From a virus, in IMG/VR virus record IMGVR_UViG_3300009073_000022, positions 1-43,344 of that record: a stretch of DNA of 43,344 bases, one strand, 5' to 3'. The notes beneath the pieces are model-generated. The model saw only the letters and a program-made list of their open reading frames with translations. It made no database searches and had not been told where the DNA came from. The position numbers were made by a program, and so were the translations under genes. Shown here piece by piece: positions 15,713 through 24,652 of the stretch (its first letter is position 1; the number at the start of each line of letters is the position of its first letter).

Positions 15713-16171
15713 ATGGCAGGAGATATTAATTTAGGACGGAAGTTTGAAAAGCTCCCAGATGTATTGGAATACTATGAAAACGAGTATGCTAATTTTGAAT
15801 CTGATTTAAAAATGAAAGGTAAGACTATCGAGCGCATCAGCACCGATATTCCAGCCTACTATGCTTTTTATTCTGAACGTCACAATGAATTAAAGAAAAT
15901 CCTATCCTATATGGAAGCCAGAGTCGCCCAAGTTAGAGGAAAATTATATAGTGGAATTAAGAAAAGCTCACAGGTTGCCCTCGGAGAAAGAGAGATAAAT
16001 AAATACATCGATGCAGATGATATTTACCTAGAAGTGCATGGATATATGCTAGAAGTAAGAGAGGTACACGACATGTATGCATCAGCAGTCGAAAGCTGGA
16101 GAGTCGCAGGATTTTCCATGAACAATATTGTTAAAGCGAGGGTAGCGGATGTTTCTGACATTACATTATAA
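15713..16171 (+). CDS. uvsY: Recombination mediator UvsY
   Basis: UvsY loads UvsX onto gp32-covered single-stranded DNA. The 152-residue size is near T4 UvsY (137). The protein is a set of charged helices with the family features: a YAFYSERHNELKKI helix, the VAQVRGKLYSGIKK block (which in T4 reads ...ARLDYYSGR), a central EINKYIDADDIYLEVHGYMLEV segment and a last helix with the SWRVAGFSMNNIVKAR block resembling the C-terminal multimerisation region. It directly precedes uvsW, the same pairing as in T4, which supports the call. It has no strong ribosome site of its own (AATGGCAGG follows the previous stop) and is probably translationally coupled. Confidence 0.78.
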   Translation: MAGDINLGRKFEKLPDVLEYYENEYANFESDLKMKGKTIERISTDIPAYYAFYSERHNELKKILSYMEARVAQVRGKLYSGIKKSSQVALGEREINKYIDADDIYLEVHGYMLEVREVHDMYASAVESWRVAGFSMNNIVKARVADVSDITL

Positions 16172-17694
16172 TGGATAAAAAATGCACTCTCGTAATCAAA
16201 GATGAAGTTAATTGTTCTGTACGTGGATTGCAAAACCAACACAAAGATAAATTAAAAGCTCAATACGCAATATTCTCACCCACCAGATTTTATAATATAA
16301 AATTTAAGCTCGGCCAATGGGACGGTAAAATCATGTTCTTTAAGGACAATGGTGACACCTATCTGCACTTATTAGATGAAATTGTTCCCTATCTTGATGA
16401 TGTTGGGTATGACATAGAACTTGTCGATAACAGACGTTCAAAAATTTGCGAACCGGATCCCATTGATAATCAGTACTTAAATTATATGACTGGGCCTGAT
16501 GGCAATCCTCTGATACTCAGGGATCACCAAGTGGACGTTATTAATACGTTAATTAAACATGGTAATGGCATCGGAAAAGCCAGCACCGGATCTGGTAAAA
16601 CTTACGTAACCGGATGCTTAACTAAAATATACGAAGAAGCATGTGGATTTAATGTTATCACAATAGTACCTAATAAAACATTGGTAAGGCAAACACACAA
16701 GGATTATGTGTTAATGGGAATAGATGCTGGAGTTTATTACGGAGATAAAAAGGAATTGAATCATATTCATTTAGTATCAACGTGGCAATCATTAAAAAAC
16801 AAACCAGAATTAATGGATCGTTTTCATGCGGTGATAGTAGACGAAGCGCATATGGTAAAAGGACCAATACTCCAAACACTTTTATTAAAACATGGAAGAA
16901 ATCTTCCAGTTCGGTTTGGTGTGACTGGAACAATGCCAAAAGAAGAAATAGATGAAATGACTGTACATATGGCATTAGGCCCAGAACGCATAGATATTCC
17001 AGCACACACTTTGATAGAAAAAGGATTATTGTCTAATCTTGATATTGAAATTTATGAGTTAGAACATGATCTAGCCATTCATTACGATGCGTATCTCGAA
17101 AGTTTTAGACCATCACTTGTAGAAAAGAAGCCAGTAACCTATAAACAATTTAGAGATACATTTCTACCAGACTATCAATCTGAAAAGAAATTTAATAATA
17201 ATTCAAAAGAACACATGGCATGGATAGCTCAAAAACTAGTTCATTACAGAGATAATTATGGAAATGTATTATGTTTAGTAGATGGTGTTAAATACGGAAA
17301 AGATCTAGCCAATATGATTGAAGGTGGAGTATTTCTTTCTGGTAGTGATAAAGTAAAAGATCGAGAGAAGATATATGCAGAATACGCAGACAGAGATGAT
17401 ATTATATTAATAGCAACATCTCAAATAGCAAGCACAGGCTTAAATATCAAACGTATATTCACACTAGCATATATTAATTTTGGAAAGTCTGGAATTAAAA
17501 CAGTGCAAAGTATTGGCCGTGGGCTTCGAATGGATGTGGATAAGAACAAAGTAAAAGTATTGGACATTTATGCTGATTTAAAATATTCTAGGAGACATAG
17601 TAGAGAGCGCATTAATTTTTATAAAGAGGCGAAGTATCCATACAAAAAACAAATCGTAAAATTCAAAGGGTTGGATTCAGATATATTTGATTAA
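16171..17694 (+). CDS. uvsW: DNA/RNA helicase UvsW
   Basis: UvsW is the phage superfamily 2 helicase that unwinds R-loops, branch-migrates recombination structures and rescues forks, similar in role to bacterial RecG. The 507-residue length agrees with T4 UvsW (about 503). Visible motifs: Walker A STGSGKT at 138-144, DEAH at 224-227, the motif III VTGTMPK, the motif V TSQIASTGLNI and the motif VI QSIGRGLRM. The amino end (about 1-95) carries the small UvsW DNA-binding domain (FKLGQWDGKIMFF). The start overlaps the uvsY stop. A sigma70-type promoter inside the gene end starts the next unit. Confidence 0.95.
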   Translation: MDKKCTLVIKDEVNCSVRGLQNQHKDKLKAQYAIFSPTRFYNIKFKLGQWDGKIMFFKDNGDTYLHLLDEIVPYLDDVGYDIELVDNRRSKICEPDPIDNQYLNYMTGPDGNPLILRDHQVDVINTLIKHGNGIGKASTGSGKTYVTGCLTKIYEEACGFNVITIVPNKTLVRQTHKDYVLMGIDAGVYYGDKKELNHIHLVSTWQSLKNKPELMDRFHAVIVDEAHMVKGPILQTLLLKHGRNLPVRFGVTGTMPKEEIDEMTVHMALGPERIDIPAHTLIEKGLLSNLDIEIYELEHDLAIHYDAYLESFRPSLVEKKPVTYKQFRDTFLPDYQSEKKFNNNSKEHMAWIAQKLVHYRDNYGNVLCLVDGVKYGKDLANMIEGGVFLSGSDKVKDREKIYAEYADRDDIILIATSQIASTGLNIKRIFTLAYINFGKSGIKTVQSIGRGLRMDVDKNKVKVLDIYADLKYSRRHSRERINFYKEAKYPYKKQIVKFKGLDSDIFD

Positions 17695-17716
17695 AATGTG
17701 ATGTGTGTGGTATAAT
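17687..17716 (+). promoter_or_regulatory. Sigma70-type promoter
   Basis: TTGATT and a perfect TATAAT are spaced by 18 bases. The -35 overlaps the last codons of uvsW. It would drive the genes from 17743, including the first DnaE-like half. Confidence 0.65.
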
Positions 17717-17742
17717 TCTTTTAACTACAAAGAGAATTAAAT

Positions 17743-18231
17743 ATGCTGGTATTTCAAGAATCACAGGCAGTAACAATGATAGATAATATCCGTCCTATTA
17801 TTATGGAAGAATATTTTTGGGTCATGGATTTAGATATGAAAGATTTCATAATTACACCATTAAATGTCATTGAAGCAACTACAGCACCGTCAATAGAATT
17901 GTTAATAGATGGTTTTAATTTTATTGTACCAGCAACATGGAATATATTAATTGTAGATCCAGAAACATCACAGCTTGATATATCAGAAGTAGGAGCGGTG
18001 TTGGGGAAACAATTTCATTGCTTTTGTTATGGTTTTAATAACTCAATGGTTGAAATGCACGTAATAGAAGCAGTGGATTATCATGCATCTGAAACATCGT
18101 TCTCTCCATCGATGAGTAAAAGTCATATGCTTTGTCATCCAATAGATCAAGATCGATGGATTAATTTATCTCCAGCCGATTCATATAACAAACATTTTAG
18201 AAACACATTATTATCAGGAGATTTTGTATGA
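17743..18231 (+). CDS. Hypothetical protein after uvsW
   Basis: Not recognised. The 162-residue protein is soluble, mixed alpha/beta, with hydrophobic strands (FWVMDLDMKDFIITPLNV, FIVPATWNILIVD) and a Cys/His-rich middle (QFHCFCYGF, MLCHPIDQDRW). The layout recalls a sandwich or barrel. The tryptophan and cysteine residues could bind a metal but no known motif is complete. It has its own sigma70-type promoter and an AGAGAA ribosome site. Its stop overlaps the start of the next gene (ATGA-type overlap), and the operon runs on into the DnaE-like half. Confidence 0.65.
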   Translation: MLVFQESQAVTMIDNIRPIIMEEYFWVMDLDMKDFIITPLNVIEATTAPSIELLIDGFNFIVPATWNILIVDPETSQLDISEVGAVLGKQFHCFCYGFNNSMVEMHVIEAVDYHASETSFSPSMSKSHMLCHPIDQDRWINLSPADSYNKHFRNTLLSGDFV

Positions 18232-18806
18232 CCGACAATGACGAGATTATCAGCAATTCAGAGGTTGGAAAGAAAGCCGTACCATCATTTAAAGATACAT
18301 TGAAAGAATCATTAAAGACTCCTGAATCTGATAAACCAAACATGCCAGTAAAGGTAAAAGCTGAGACTAAAAAGCCAGCAGCTAAAAAACGAGCACCACG
18401 CAAAAAAGCGAAACCAAAGGTTGAGGAAATATCTGCATCTGATTTAAAAACATGGATAGAAGGTGTTGAATCTATGCAAGATGATGATTGGCATCCATCA
18501 CCAGAGCAATGGCAAAAAATTAGAGATAAGATTGCATCACTGGAAACTACTCCATCGGTTGTGCAACAACCTGTTGCATCTAAAGTTCAACAAACATCAA
18601 CGCAACAAGTAATTCACGAAGCACCAGCTCAGCAAGCACCAGCCCAATCTTCATTGATCATTCATGAAGCACCACCAACACAAGCAGGGCCATCAGTGAT
18701 ATTGCCTAATGAAAATCCATTAAAGCCAGTTAATGCAGATGGACTTGTTGATGTTTCACCTAAAGTTAAACCTGACGGATCGTATGAATCATCATTCGGT
18801 TCGTAA
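18228..18806 (+). CDS. Low-complexity hypothetical protein
   Basis: Not recognised. The 192-residue protein has three parts: a Lys/Ala/Pro-rich basic stretch (about residues 45-65, KKPAAKKRAPRKKAK), a small conserved-looking helical domain (DLKTWIEGVESMQDDDW then EQWQKIRDKIASLE), and a Gln/Pro/Ala-rich disordered tail (QQVIHEAPAQQAPAQ, with IHEAP occurring twice). The basic stretch would bind nucleic acid. The last 23 bases overlap the start of the DnaE-like amino half in another frame, which implies translational coupling between the two. It may be a linker or tether protein for the neighbouring replication factors, but that is only suggested by position. Confidence 0.6.
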   Translation: MTDNDEIISNSEVGKKAVPSFKDTLKESLKTPESDKPNMPVKVKAETKKPAAKKRAPRKKAKPKVEEISASDLKTWIEGVESMQDDDWHPSPEQWQKIRDKIASLETTPSVVQQPVASKVQQTSTQQVIHEAPAQQAPAQSSLIIHEAPPTQAGPSVILPNENPLKPVNADGLVDVSPKVKPDGSYESSFGS

Positions 18807-19320
18807 TAGAATTGTTTGGTATGATGGGACCACTACTGTCCCATCGTCAGAGATAGAAGAATATATTCAGTATGCAAATACTGGAAAAGTGTTTGTGGAT
18901 GAAATGACTGATGATCTACGACAATATAATAAATTTGCATCAGACGCAAAAATCACAACACGCGAATCAGACTTATCAATAACACCTAAATGGTTATTGC
19001 CAAAATATTTTATTGATATGGATCTACAATCTCTTATAGATCAACAACTTGCAGACGAAATAGATAAATCTAACTTCTCTGACGATGAAACCAACAAAAG
19101 AATTGATAGAATTGATGAAGAAATGATCGCTTATCGAGAATTTAATTTAATTCCAGTATTACATGCTATTTTATATATAATAAATAGGTTTGAGGAAAAG
19201 GATATAGTCTGGGGTGTGGGCCGAGGTAGTTCGGTAAGCTCATACGTATTGTATTTAATGAAAGTCCATGATGTGGATAGTGTTGAATATGATCTAGATT
19301 TTAATGAATTTATAAGATAG
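18784..19320 (+). CDS. DnaE-like (Pol III alpha) palm, amino-terminal half
   Basis: This 178-residue protein ends with a segment that matches the start of the palm of bacterial DNA polymerase III alpha: RIDEEMIAYREFNLIPVL corresponds to the helix before it, then WGVGRGSSVSSYVLYLM matches GPGRGSaaGSLVAYaL, and VHDVDSVEYDLDFNEFIR matches ITdiDPLrfDLLFERFLN. In DnaE the very next residues are PERVSMPDFDxDF, the catalytic DxD. Here the gene stops, and the DxD opens the gene at 26410. There is no PHP domain and the first 90 residues are not recognised. I chose the ATG at 18784; longer upstream frames lack a ribosome site. Role unknown: a trans-assembled minimal polymerase fold or a decoy. Confidence 0.75.
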   Translation: MNHHSVRNRIVWYDGTTTVPSSEIEEYIQYANTGKVFVDEMTDDLRQYNKFASDAKITTRESDLSITPKWLLPKYFIDMDLQSLIDQQLADEIDKSNFSDDETNKRIDRIDEEMIAYREFNLIPVLHAILYIINRFEEKDIVWGVGRGSSVSSYVLYLMKVHDVDSVEYDLDFNEFIR

Positions 19321-19328
19321 GTCAAATC

Positions 19329-19745
19329 ATGAGTCGAAAACCAAAACATATTACATCTGCTGGTGTTGAAGTTAATTATGATCTTATACGTGCAAAGCAA
19401 CAAATGGCTGAAATGCCAGCATCTGCTGAAGTCCAAGAACGTCAGGAAAGAATTAATGCTAGACTTCGACGTAAGATGAATGCACTAGGTCCAACTCGAA
19501 AGAAAATTAAAAAAGATGAAGTAAAAACAAAATCAGAAAAACCAGAAGCTGAGAAGCGAATAATTAAAGAAGAAAAATTAGTCGAAGAAGTTGAAAGTAC
19601 TGATGTAGAAAATGAAAAAGAAGTTGTGAAAGATAGTGATGTTGATGTACAATCTAATGATAAGAAATCAACTAGGGGCCGCCAAAAAGCGAAGCCACCA
19701 ACTATTAAGAGAGATAAAGACGATGACAACAGCAGCGGATCTTAA
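19329..19745 (+). CDS. Charged low-complexity hypothetical protein
   Basis: Not recognised. The 138-residue protein begins with a short structured part (HITSAGVEVNYDLIRAKQQMAEMP, then an Arg/Gln-rich helix with RINARLRRKMNALG) and continues as a Lys/Glu-rich, probably disordered tail that ends DKDDDNSSGS. It starts nine bases after the DnaE-like half and overlaps the start of the GroES-like gene by 23 bases in another frame. Like the gene at 18228 it looks like a basic/acidic adaptor, and the phrase 'SAGVEVNYDLI' may be a small conserved phage domain. Confidence 0.55.
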   Translation: MSRKPKHITSAGVEVNYDLIRAKQQMAEMPASAEVQERQERINARLRRKMNALGPTRKKIKKDEVKTKSEKPEAEKRIIKEEKLVEEVESTDVENEKEVVKDSDVDVQSNDKKSTRGRQKAKPPTIKRDKDDDNSSGS

Positions 19746-20049
19746 ACCACTACACAATCAAATTTTTTTTAGATTTGAAGAAAAGACAGTAACAAACTCA
19801 AAAGGTCAAAAAATGTTCGAAACTCAAACAGACAATGGTATCGTTGTTATGGGTAATATCGAAGACTCCACATCCACACCTAAATGGGGAACAGTAATCG
19901 CCGTAGGCCATAAAACAAAAGAAGTTGTTGTTGGTGATAGAATTTTAATTGAACCTTTAATGTGGACAAATGGAATTAAATTAAAAAACGATGATACGTT
20001 CTGGAAAACAAACGAAGATAAAGTAATAGGCATAGATAAAGTAGTTTAA
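19723..20049 (+). CDS. 31: GroES-like co-chaperonin (gp31-type)
   Basis: The 108-residue protein fits the Cpn10/GroES fold: the start PLHNQIFFRFEEKTVTN is the first barrel strand, then a mobile-loop-like stretch followed by GIVVMGN, GTVIAVGHKTKEVVVGDRILIEP (a near-consensus GroES block: GxVxAVGxG....V..GD.V), and the closing strand ENKVIGI-type segment DKVIGIDKVV. T4 gp31 (111 residues) replaces GroES for folding the major capsid protein by GroEL. I chose the ATG at 19723, preceded by an AGAGAG ribosome site; longer frames run into the upstream gene. It lies upstream of the clamp loader rather than near head genes. Confidence 0.8.
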   Translation: MTTAADLKPLHNQIFFRFEEKTVTNSKGQKMFETQTDNGIVVMGNIEDSTSTPKWGTVIAVGHKTKEVVVGDRILIEPLMWTNGIKLKNDDTFWKTNEDKVIGIDKVV

Positions 20050-20053
20050 TATA

Positions 20054-20082
20054 TTGACATTAAATATACTCACCAGTATAAT
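20054..20082 (+). promoter_or_regulatory. Perfect consensus sigma70 promoter for gene 44
   Basis: TTGACA and TATAAT are separated by exactly 17 bases, an ideal sigma70 promoter. It lies in the gap before gene 44, giving a start near 20089 and a short leader. Confidence 0.9.
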
Positions 20083-20106
20083 TCAATGATTTACTGGTGA
20101 GTGTTC

Positions 20107-21048
20107 ATGCATAGAAAATTCAAAGAACTATGGGTTGAGAAGTATAGACCCAAGAAAATCGACGATTATATTTTTGAAAATGAGACTCACAAAGTCGCGT
20201 TTCAAACATTCATTAAAGAAAAATCAATTCCACATTTACTACTCACAGGTATTCAGGGTAGTGGTAAGTCAACAATATCTCAAATATTAATTGATTCGAT
20301 GAATGTTGACGAAGCCGATATTCTCACTATCAATGCATCTGATGAAAACTCAGTTGATATTATGCGCGAAAAAATAAATTCGTTTGTAATGTCATACGCA
20401 TTTGGTGATGGTACTAAAATAGTCTTACTTGAAGAAGCTGATTACATTACACCCAACGGTCAAGCAGTAATGCGTAGGTTAATGGAAGAATATGTTGACG
20501 AAGCAAGATTCATACTGACAGGTAATTACGAAAATAAAATTAAAGAGCCTATTAAATCAAGATGCCAGCATTTTAGATTTAAGGCAGCAGATCCTGATGA
20601 TATTGCAGAGTATGTAGCGAACATATTAGTTTCAGAAGAAATTGATTTTGATTTAGAACAACTTGATTTATATGTAGCAGCCAGTTATCCAGACATTCGA
20701 AAGATTGTTAATTCGATTCAACAAAGCATTGATGATGATAGTTTGATGGATATAGCAGCAAAAGCTGCAACAAGCACCGAGGATTTTCGTATAACGTTAA
20801 TGGGCCACATCACAAATGATGATTGGATTAAGGCTAGACAAGTTGTTTGTGGACATGCCTCTAATCAAGAGATAGAAGAAATATATACATTCTTGTACAA
20901 AAACTTAGATAAATCTAAGAAGTTCTCTAAACAAGATAAGTGGGAAGCTGGACAATTAAAAATCGCGGAATACTTATACACACATTCAATGGTGGCCGAT
21001 CCAGAAATAAATCTGGCAGCACTGTTCATCGAATTAAAGCAGGTATAA
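20107..21048 (+). CDS. 44: Sliding clamp loader large subunit gp44
   Basis: gp44 is the AAA+ ATPase that opens the ring clamp and loads it at primer ends, working with gp62. The 313-residue length is close to T4 gp44 (319). Motifs: the amino-end WVEKYRPKKIDDYI typical of RFC subunits, Walker A TGIQGSGKST (about residues 47-56), a Walker B with an LLEEADYI form, the arginine-finger SRC motif (IKSRCQHF) and the collar helices at the end. I chose the ATG at 20107 because GGTGAG lies at the right spacing; a GTG at 20101 sits inside that ribosome site. A perfect sigma70 promoter precedes it. gp62 follows two genes later. Confidence 0.95.
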   Translation: MHRKFKELWVEKYRPKKIDDYIFENETHKVAFQTFIKEKSIPHLLLTGIQGSGKSTISQILIDSMNVDEADILTINASDENSVDIMREKINSFVMSYAFGDGTKIVLLEEADYITPNGQAVMRRLMEEYVDEARFILTGNYENKIKEPIKSRCQHFRFKAADPDDIAEYVANILVSEEIDFDLEQLDLYVAASYPDIRKIVNSIQQSIDDDSLMDIAAKAATSTEDFRITLMGHITNDDWIKARQVVCGHASNQEIEEIYTFLYKNLDKSKKFSKQDKWEAGQLKIAEYLYTHSMVADPEINLAALFIELKQV

Positions 21049-21052
21049 CATA

Positions 21053-21349
21053 ATGACTACAAATGATCAAAAGCAGGCCGTAGAAACAGCTTCATCAAAG
21101 CCAGAAAAAGCTTCATGGAAACGTAAACAAAAAAATATCGATAAACTTCATGTAGAGTTAGAAGAATTAGAAGATAAAATCTTTGAGCTTATGGCAGAAA
21201 AAATAAAACTTATTGATAGAATAACTACAACCCGAGGGGTTATGGTTAATGAATGTATTCACCCACATGATATGTTAGTGGGTCAGGATGATGATTCAAT
21301 TCTATGTAAGTTTTGTAATAAATCTTTGGGTGTCGTTAAAAGACCGTAA
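21053..21349 (+). CDS. Small hypothetical protein with coiled coil and zinc-ribbon-like end
   Basis: Not recognised. The 98-residue protein has a basic amino part (KASWKRKQKNIDKL), a coiled-coil stretch (LHVELEELEDKIFELMAEKIKLIDRI) and an end with Cys-x-His and Cys-x-x-Cys (NECIHPHDM, LCKFCNK) that may bind zinc. It lies between the clamp loader subunits gp44 and gp62 in one tight operon, four bases after gp44. A regulator of replication or an RNA-binding role would fit the position, but the sequence does not decide it. Confidence 0.65.
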   Translation: MTTNDQKQAVETASSKPEKASWKRKQKNIDKLHVELEELEDKIFELMAEKIKLIDRITTTRGVMVNECIHPHDMLVGQDDDSILCKFCNKSLGVVKRP

Positions 21350-21363
21350 TTGGAGATTTTATC

Positions 21364-21825
21364 TTGCCAGATAAAAAAACATATAAGTTTGATATATTTG
21401 ATATTCTAAAACGTATATCATTAAAATCTAGAAGTTTTTCCGAAGAAGAAGAAAAGGCTATGCAGCCCATTGTAATTATGCGCTGGTTATCTGGAACAAA
21501 ATCCGAGCGACAGATATATCTTTTGAATCAAACAGTAAATAAATACATATTTGATTTCTATCATCATAAACAGTTATTAATTAATTTGATGAGTATATCA
21601 ACTAATGGAAAATATCAAAAATATAATTGGTTAAAAAGAACAAAGGAAGCACCAAAAACAAAACATATGATAACAGTAGTTTCCGAATACTATAACTATT
21701 CATCACGTAGATGCTCAGAAGTATTACCAATCTTAGATGATGATACATTTATAGAATTAGCAAACGATTTAGGAAAAACAAAAGAATTTATTAGAGATTT
21801 GAAAAAAGAATTAAAGACTAGATGA
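21364..21825 (+). CDS. 62: Sliding clamp loader small subunit gp62
   Basis: gp62 is the non-ATPase subunit that completes the T4-type clamp loader pentamer with four gp44 subunits. The 153-residue protein follows the short form of the family seen in cyanophage and vibriophage: FDIFDILKRISLKS, a MQPIVIMRWLSG segment, YLLNQTVNKYIFDFYHHKQLLINLMSI, the KYNWLKRTKE block and EYYNYSSRRCSEVLPIL. It is shorter than T4 gp62 (187). The start is TTG with TTGGAG in front, which is unusual here; the first internal Met is too far in. Its stop overlaps the start of the next gene. Position after gp44 supports the call. Confidence 0.8.
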   Translation: MPDKKTYKFDIFDILKRISLKSRSFSEEEEKAMQPIVIMRWLSGTKSERQIYLLNQTVNKYIFDFYHHKQLLINLMSISTNGKYQKYNWLKRTKEAPKTKHMITVVSEYYNYSSRRCSEVLPILDDDTFIELANDLGKTKEFIRDLKKELKTR

Positions 21826-22502
21826 AAACATTTAAATATAACTGCGCTTATTGCAACAAAAAGTATAAGATAGAAAAATACTTCCTAGCGCACGAATGTC
21901 CAACTAAGGCTAGAATCGATAGATCCAAAACTGCATTAGGTCAACGAGCATACGAATTGTATTGCAGATTTATGGAAATAAAATTTAATAATGTCCCACC
22001 ACTAGAAACATTTATAGAATCCAGTTACTATAAAGCTTGTTTTGAATTCATTCCATTTTCAGAAAAAGTGGGATTAGTTGATATCGATATATATCTAAAA
22101 GTGATGAGTAGTAAGGGACTAACGCCATCAGAATGGACTGATCCATTATCATATTCATATTATATTGATAACATCGATAAATTTATAAAACCTGAAAAAC
22201 AAATAGAAATATCAGTCACTACTATATTAGATTTTTGTGAAATGGTTGGTGTTGATACTTCTGAATTCTTTGATTTAATAACACCCGCCGATTTAGTTGA
22301 AATGATCACATCACGAGAACTTAGTCCGTGGCTCATCTTAAATAGTTCAAAATTTATGGAATTTTATAAAAATGAACTGAGTAATCATTTCAAAAAGCTT
22401 GTGAGTGAATTAATTGATGGGAAAACATGGAATTCTAAACTAAAAATTAATCCCAACATCCGAGCAACTGCCAAAGAATGTGTTAAAGAACTAATGCTAT
22501 AA
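21822..22502 (+). CDS. Hypothetical protein with amino-terminal zinc finger
   Basis: Not recognised as a named family. The 226-residue protein starts with a C2HC-type finger (YNCAYCNKKYKIEKYFLAHEC), followed by mostly helical sequence (ALGQRAYELYCRFMEIKF, SSYYKACFEFIPFSEKVG, DFCEMVGVD, EMITSRELSPWLILN). It overlaps the gp62 stop by four bases, so the two are translated together. In T4 the translational repressor regA follows 62, but this protein is twice the size and does not resemble RegA. A nucleic-acid-binding role is likely from the finger. A late promoter begins directly after its stop. Confidence 0.65.
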   Translation: MKTFKYNCAYCNKKYKIEKYFLAHECPTKARIDRSKTALGQRAYELYCRFMEIKFNNVPPLETFIESSYYKACFEFIPFSEKVGLVDIDIYLKVMSSKGLTPSEWTDPLSYSYYIDNIDKFIKPEKQIEISVTTILDFCEMVGVDTSEFFDLITPADLVEMITSRELSPWLILNSSKFMEFYKNELSNHFKKLVSELIDGKTWNSKLKINPNIRATAKECVKELML

Positions 22503-22514
22503 AAGTCATCAATC

Positions 22515-22522
22515 TATAAATA
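22515..22522 (+). promoter_or_regulatory. T4-type late promoter (TATAAATA)
   Basis: A perfect late octamer, 45 bases before the tail-fibre-like gene at 22567, in the gap after the replication operon. Confidence 0.8.
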
Positions 22523-22566
22523 AGAGTATTGAAATCAAGTAAAAGAACTCTTATGGGTAGAAATTA

Positions 22567-24651
22567 ATGACAATTTATTCAATTACATCAACAGATGCAT
22601 CAAAAACCATTGTAGTCAATGCAGGAACAACTAATGGTCCTGTTGTTGCTCCAGCCAATATCGATACGGATCTGATTCTATATGGACAAGGTTCTTTCAA
22701 TTGGGGTCAAGGAATTGAACAAAACTTGTTCAGAATCATGGAATCATTTGCTAGTCCAGCAAAAAATCCACTTCAACCAGACGAAGATCAAGTACCAGAT
22801 CCAGAACCAGTTGCCGCCAATCCAGATTTATATGGAATAAAAAATCCAGTTATAGGACAAACATGGTTTAATAAATCAAACAAACGTTTATACGTATGTA
22901 CCATCGCCGCCACAGAAACGGAAGATGCTGTGTGGAAATTAGATGGTGAAGGACGATTTTTAGATTTAAAGGGTGGTGAATTATCCGGAAATGTAAAAAT
23001 TATTCGACCGGCTGGTAATGGTGGAACTGGAATAGAATTAATTAGTAAAGATGAATTATCTCCAATGTATGTTCAATTTGAAGATTTATCTGCTGTTAAA
23101 GGGCGATTGTTTGTTGAGCAAGAAGCGGGTACGGGAGTAGATACGCTAAAATTTGAAAAACGTGTTAATGAAACAATTAAAAACTCTATACACATGCACG
23201 ATGGATATATCGAAACTCACGCCACTCAAGGTAAGATACGAACTCCATCCACCATAGCATCTGATACAGGCCAAACACTAGCAACCAAAAATTATGTTGA
23301 TTTTGAAATAGCAGCTAATGGATTTGATGATGGTATATTTGAAGATGATATTACAGTATCTAAACCGAATGCTGGATTTTATGCAAAATCAACTAATAAC
23401 ACAACAGATCCAAAATTTGTATTAGCAGATTCGTCTGGTAACAAAGGAAAATTTTGGTTGAGTCAAGAAGGAACTGCTGATGTTTTAGTTCTTAGTAAAG
23501 GTATTTTTAATGGTGCAGAGGTTACAGGAACCACACAAAATGAAATTAGAATGACTGATACTGGTGTAGATTTTACTAAAAATATTACATTAAAAAATGC
23601 ATTTCCTGTTATGACAATAGAATCAACAAGTCCAACATCTGGATCTATTTTATACTTTAAAGATAATCAAGCTGTGAAAGCTGAATTATCAATTTTACCA
23701 ATAAATGGATCTGGCAGTATTGATGATTTAGTTTTACAGAAAAAAGCTGGATCTAATATTTTAAGTGAACTTAGAATGAAAGATGGATTGACAACTATGA
23801 GTCAACCATTTGAAGTACTAAAATCAGATGATATTATTAGATTAAACCCAGCAGTAGATAGTGCAAATGTCTCATTAAGTTCAAATGCAGGGGCACGACT
23901 TGCTAAGTTTGGTTTAAATTCAGATGATTCAGCAGTGATTGAATACACTTCAGGCACTACTGATTCAAGAGTTACATTAGAGCAAAATGGCACAGTTACC
24001 ATTACAAAACCTAGAGCCACAGATCATGCCGATGTCGAAGTAACCGAAGATGAAAGACTAATAACTAAAAAATATGCTGATAGTAGGGGTTATATAGGTA
24101 TAGGTAGAAATGTAAGCCCTAATAGGCTAGCATTAGAGAAAAATGGTACGTCTTGGAGAACTTCATCCAATTTTGTTGACATTCCAACTTCAACTGCAAA
24201 TCTTAATTCGTTCCCTACTAATGGAACTAGTAATGCAGTAAATAAAACATATAGTACGGTAGCTGATATAAAAACATCTGGTTTAGCAACTGTATTAATT
24301 CGAATATCTTTTAGTTATGCATTAAGAGTAGCAGGCGGCGGTGAAGGGTCTAGTGGATTTTTTACATTTGCACCAGTGGATATACAATATCGAAGTTCTG
24401 CTGTTCCAGTAGGTGCATGGACAGATTTAGTATTGCCGGGTATTCCTATGGATACTTATCAGAATGTATATTCTGGTCAATATTTCGCTACAACCACGGC
24501 CCAAATAAACGCAGCTCAATCGGAAATAGAATTTAGATTCGGTAATACATCAAATGAATTTGTATTTGGTCCTATCAATAGAACAGGCACCATAGTTGAA
24601 AAATTTGATGCTGTTCTTATAGATAATGCAACATTTAACGTGGAATATTAA
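22567..24651 (+). CDS. Tail-fibre-like structural protein (694 residues)
   Basis: A long beta-rich protein under a perfect late promoter. The amino domain (about residues 1-140) carries the T4-like fibre blocks LILYGQGSFNWGQGIEQNLFRIMESFA and VIGQTWFNKSNKRLYVC. The same blocks occur in the gene at 24882. Repeats follow: a LDLKGGELSGNVKI block, ATKNYVDFEIAANGFDDG, then mixed Gly/Ser/Asn-rich stretches, and a second TKKYADSRGYIGIG. The last third has the unrelated beta-rich ending expected of a receptor-binding tip. I infer a virion fibre or fibre-like protein. Which fibre is not clear; it lies inside a replication region rather than with other tail genes. Confidence 0.7.
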   Translation: MTIYSITSTDASKTIVVNAGTTNGPVVAPANIDTDLILYGQGSFNWGQGIEQNLFRIMESFASPAKNPLQPDEDQVPDPEPVAANPDLYGIKNPVIGQTWFNKSNKRLYVCTIAATETEDAVWKLDGEGRFLDLKGGELSGNVKIIRPAGNGGTGIELISKDELSPMYVQFEDLSAVKGRLFVEQEAGTGVDTLKFEKRVNETIKNSIHMHDGYIETHATQGKIRTPSTIASDTGQTLATKNYVDFEIAANGFDDGIFEDDITVSKPNAGFYAKSTNNTTDPKFVLADSSGNKGKFWLSQEGTADVLVLSKGIFNGAEVTGTTQNEIRMTDTGVDFTKNITLKNAFPVMTIESTSPTSGSILYFKDNQAVKAELSILPINGSGSIDDLVLQKKAGSNILSELRMKDGLTTMSQPFEVLKSDDIIRLNPAVDSANVSLSSNAGARLAKFGLNSDDSAVIEYTSGTTDSRVTLEQNGTVTITKPRATDHADVEVTEDERLITKKYADSRGYIGIGRNVSPNRLALEKNGTSWRTSSNFVDIPTSTANLNSFPTNGTSNAVNKTYSTVADIKTSGLATVLIRISFSYALRVAGGGEGSSGFFTFAPVDIQYRSSAVPVGAWTDLVLPGIPMDTYQNVYSGQYFATTTAQINAAQSEIEFRFGNTSNEFVFGPINRTGTIVEKFDAVLIDNATFNVEY

Positions 24652-24652
24652 A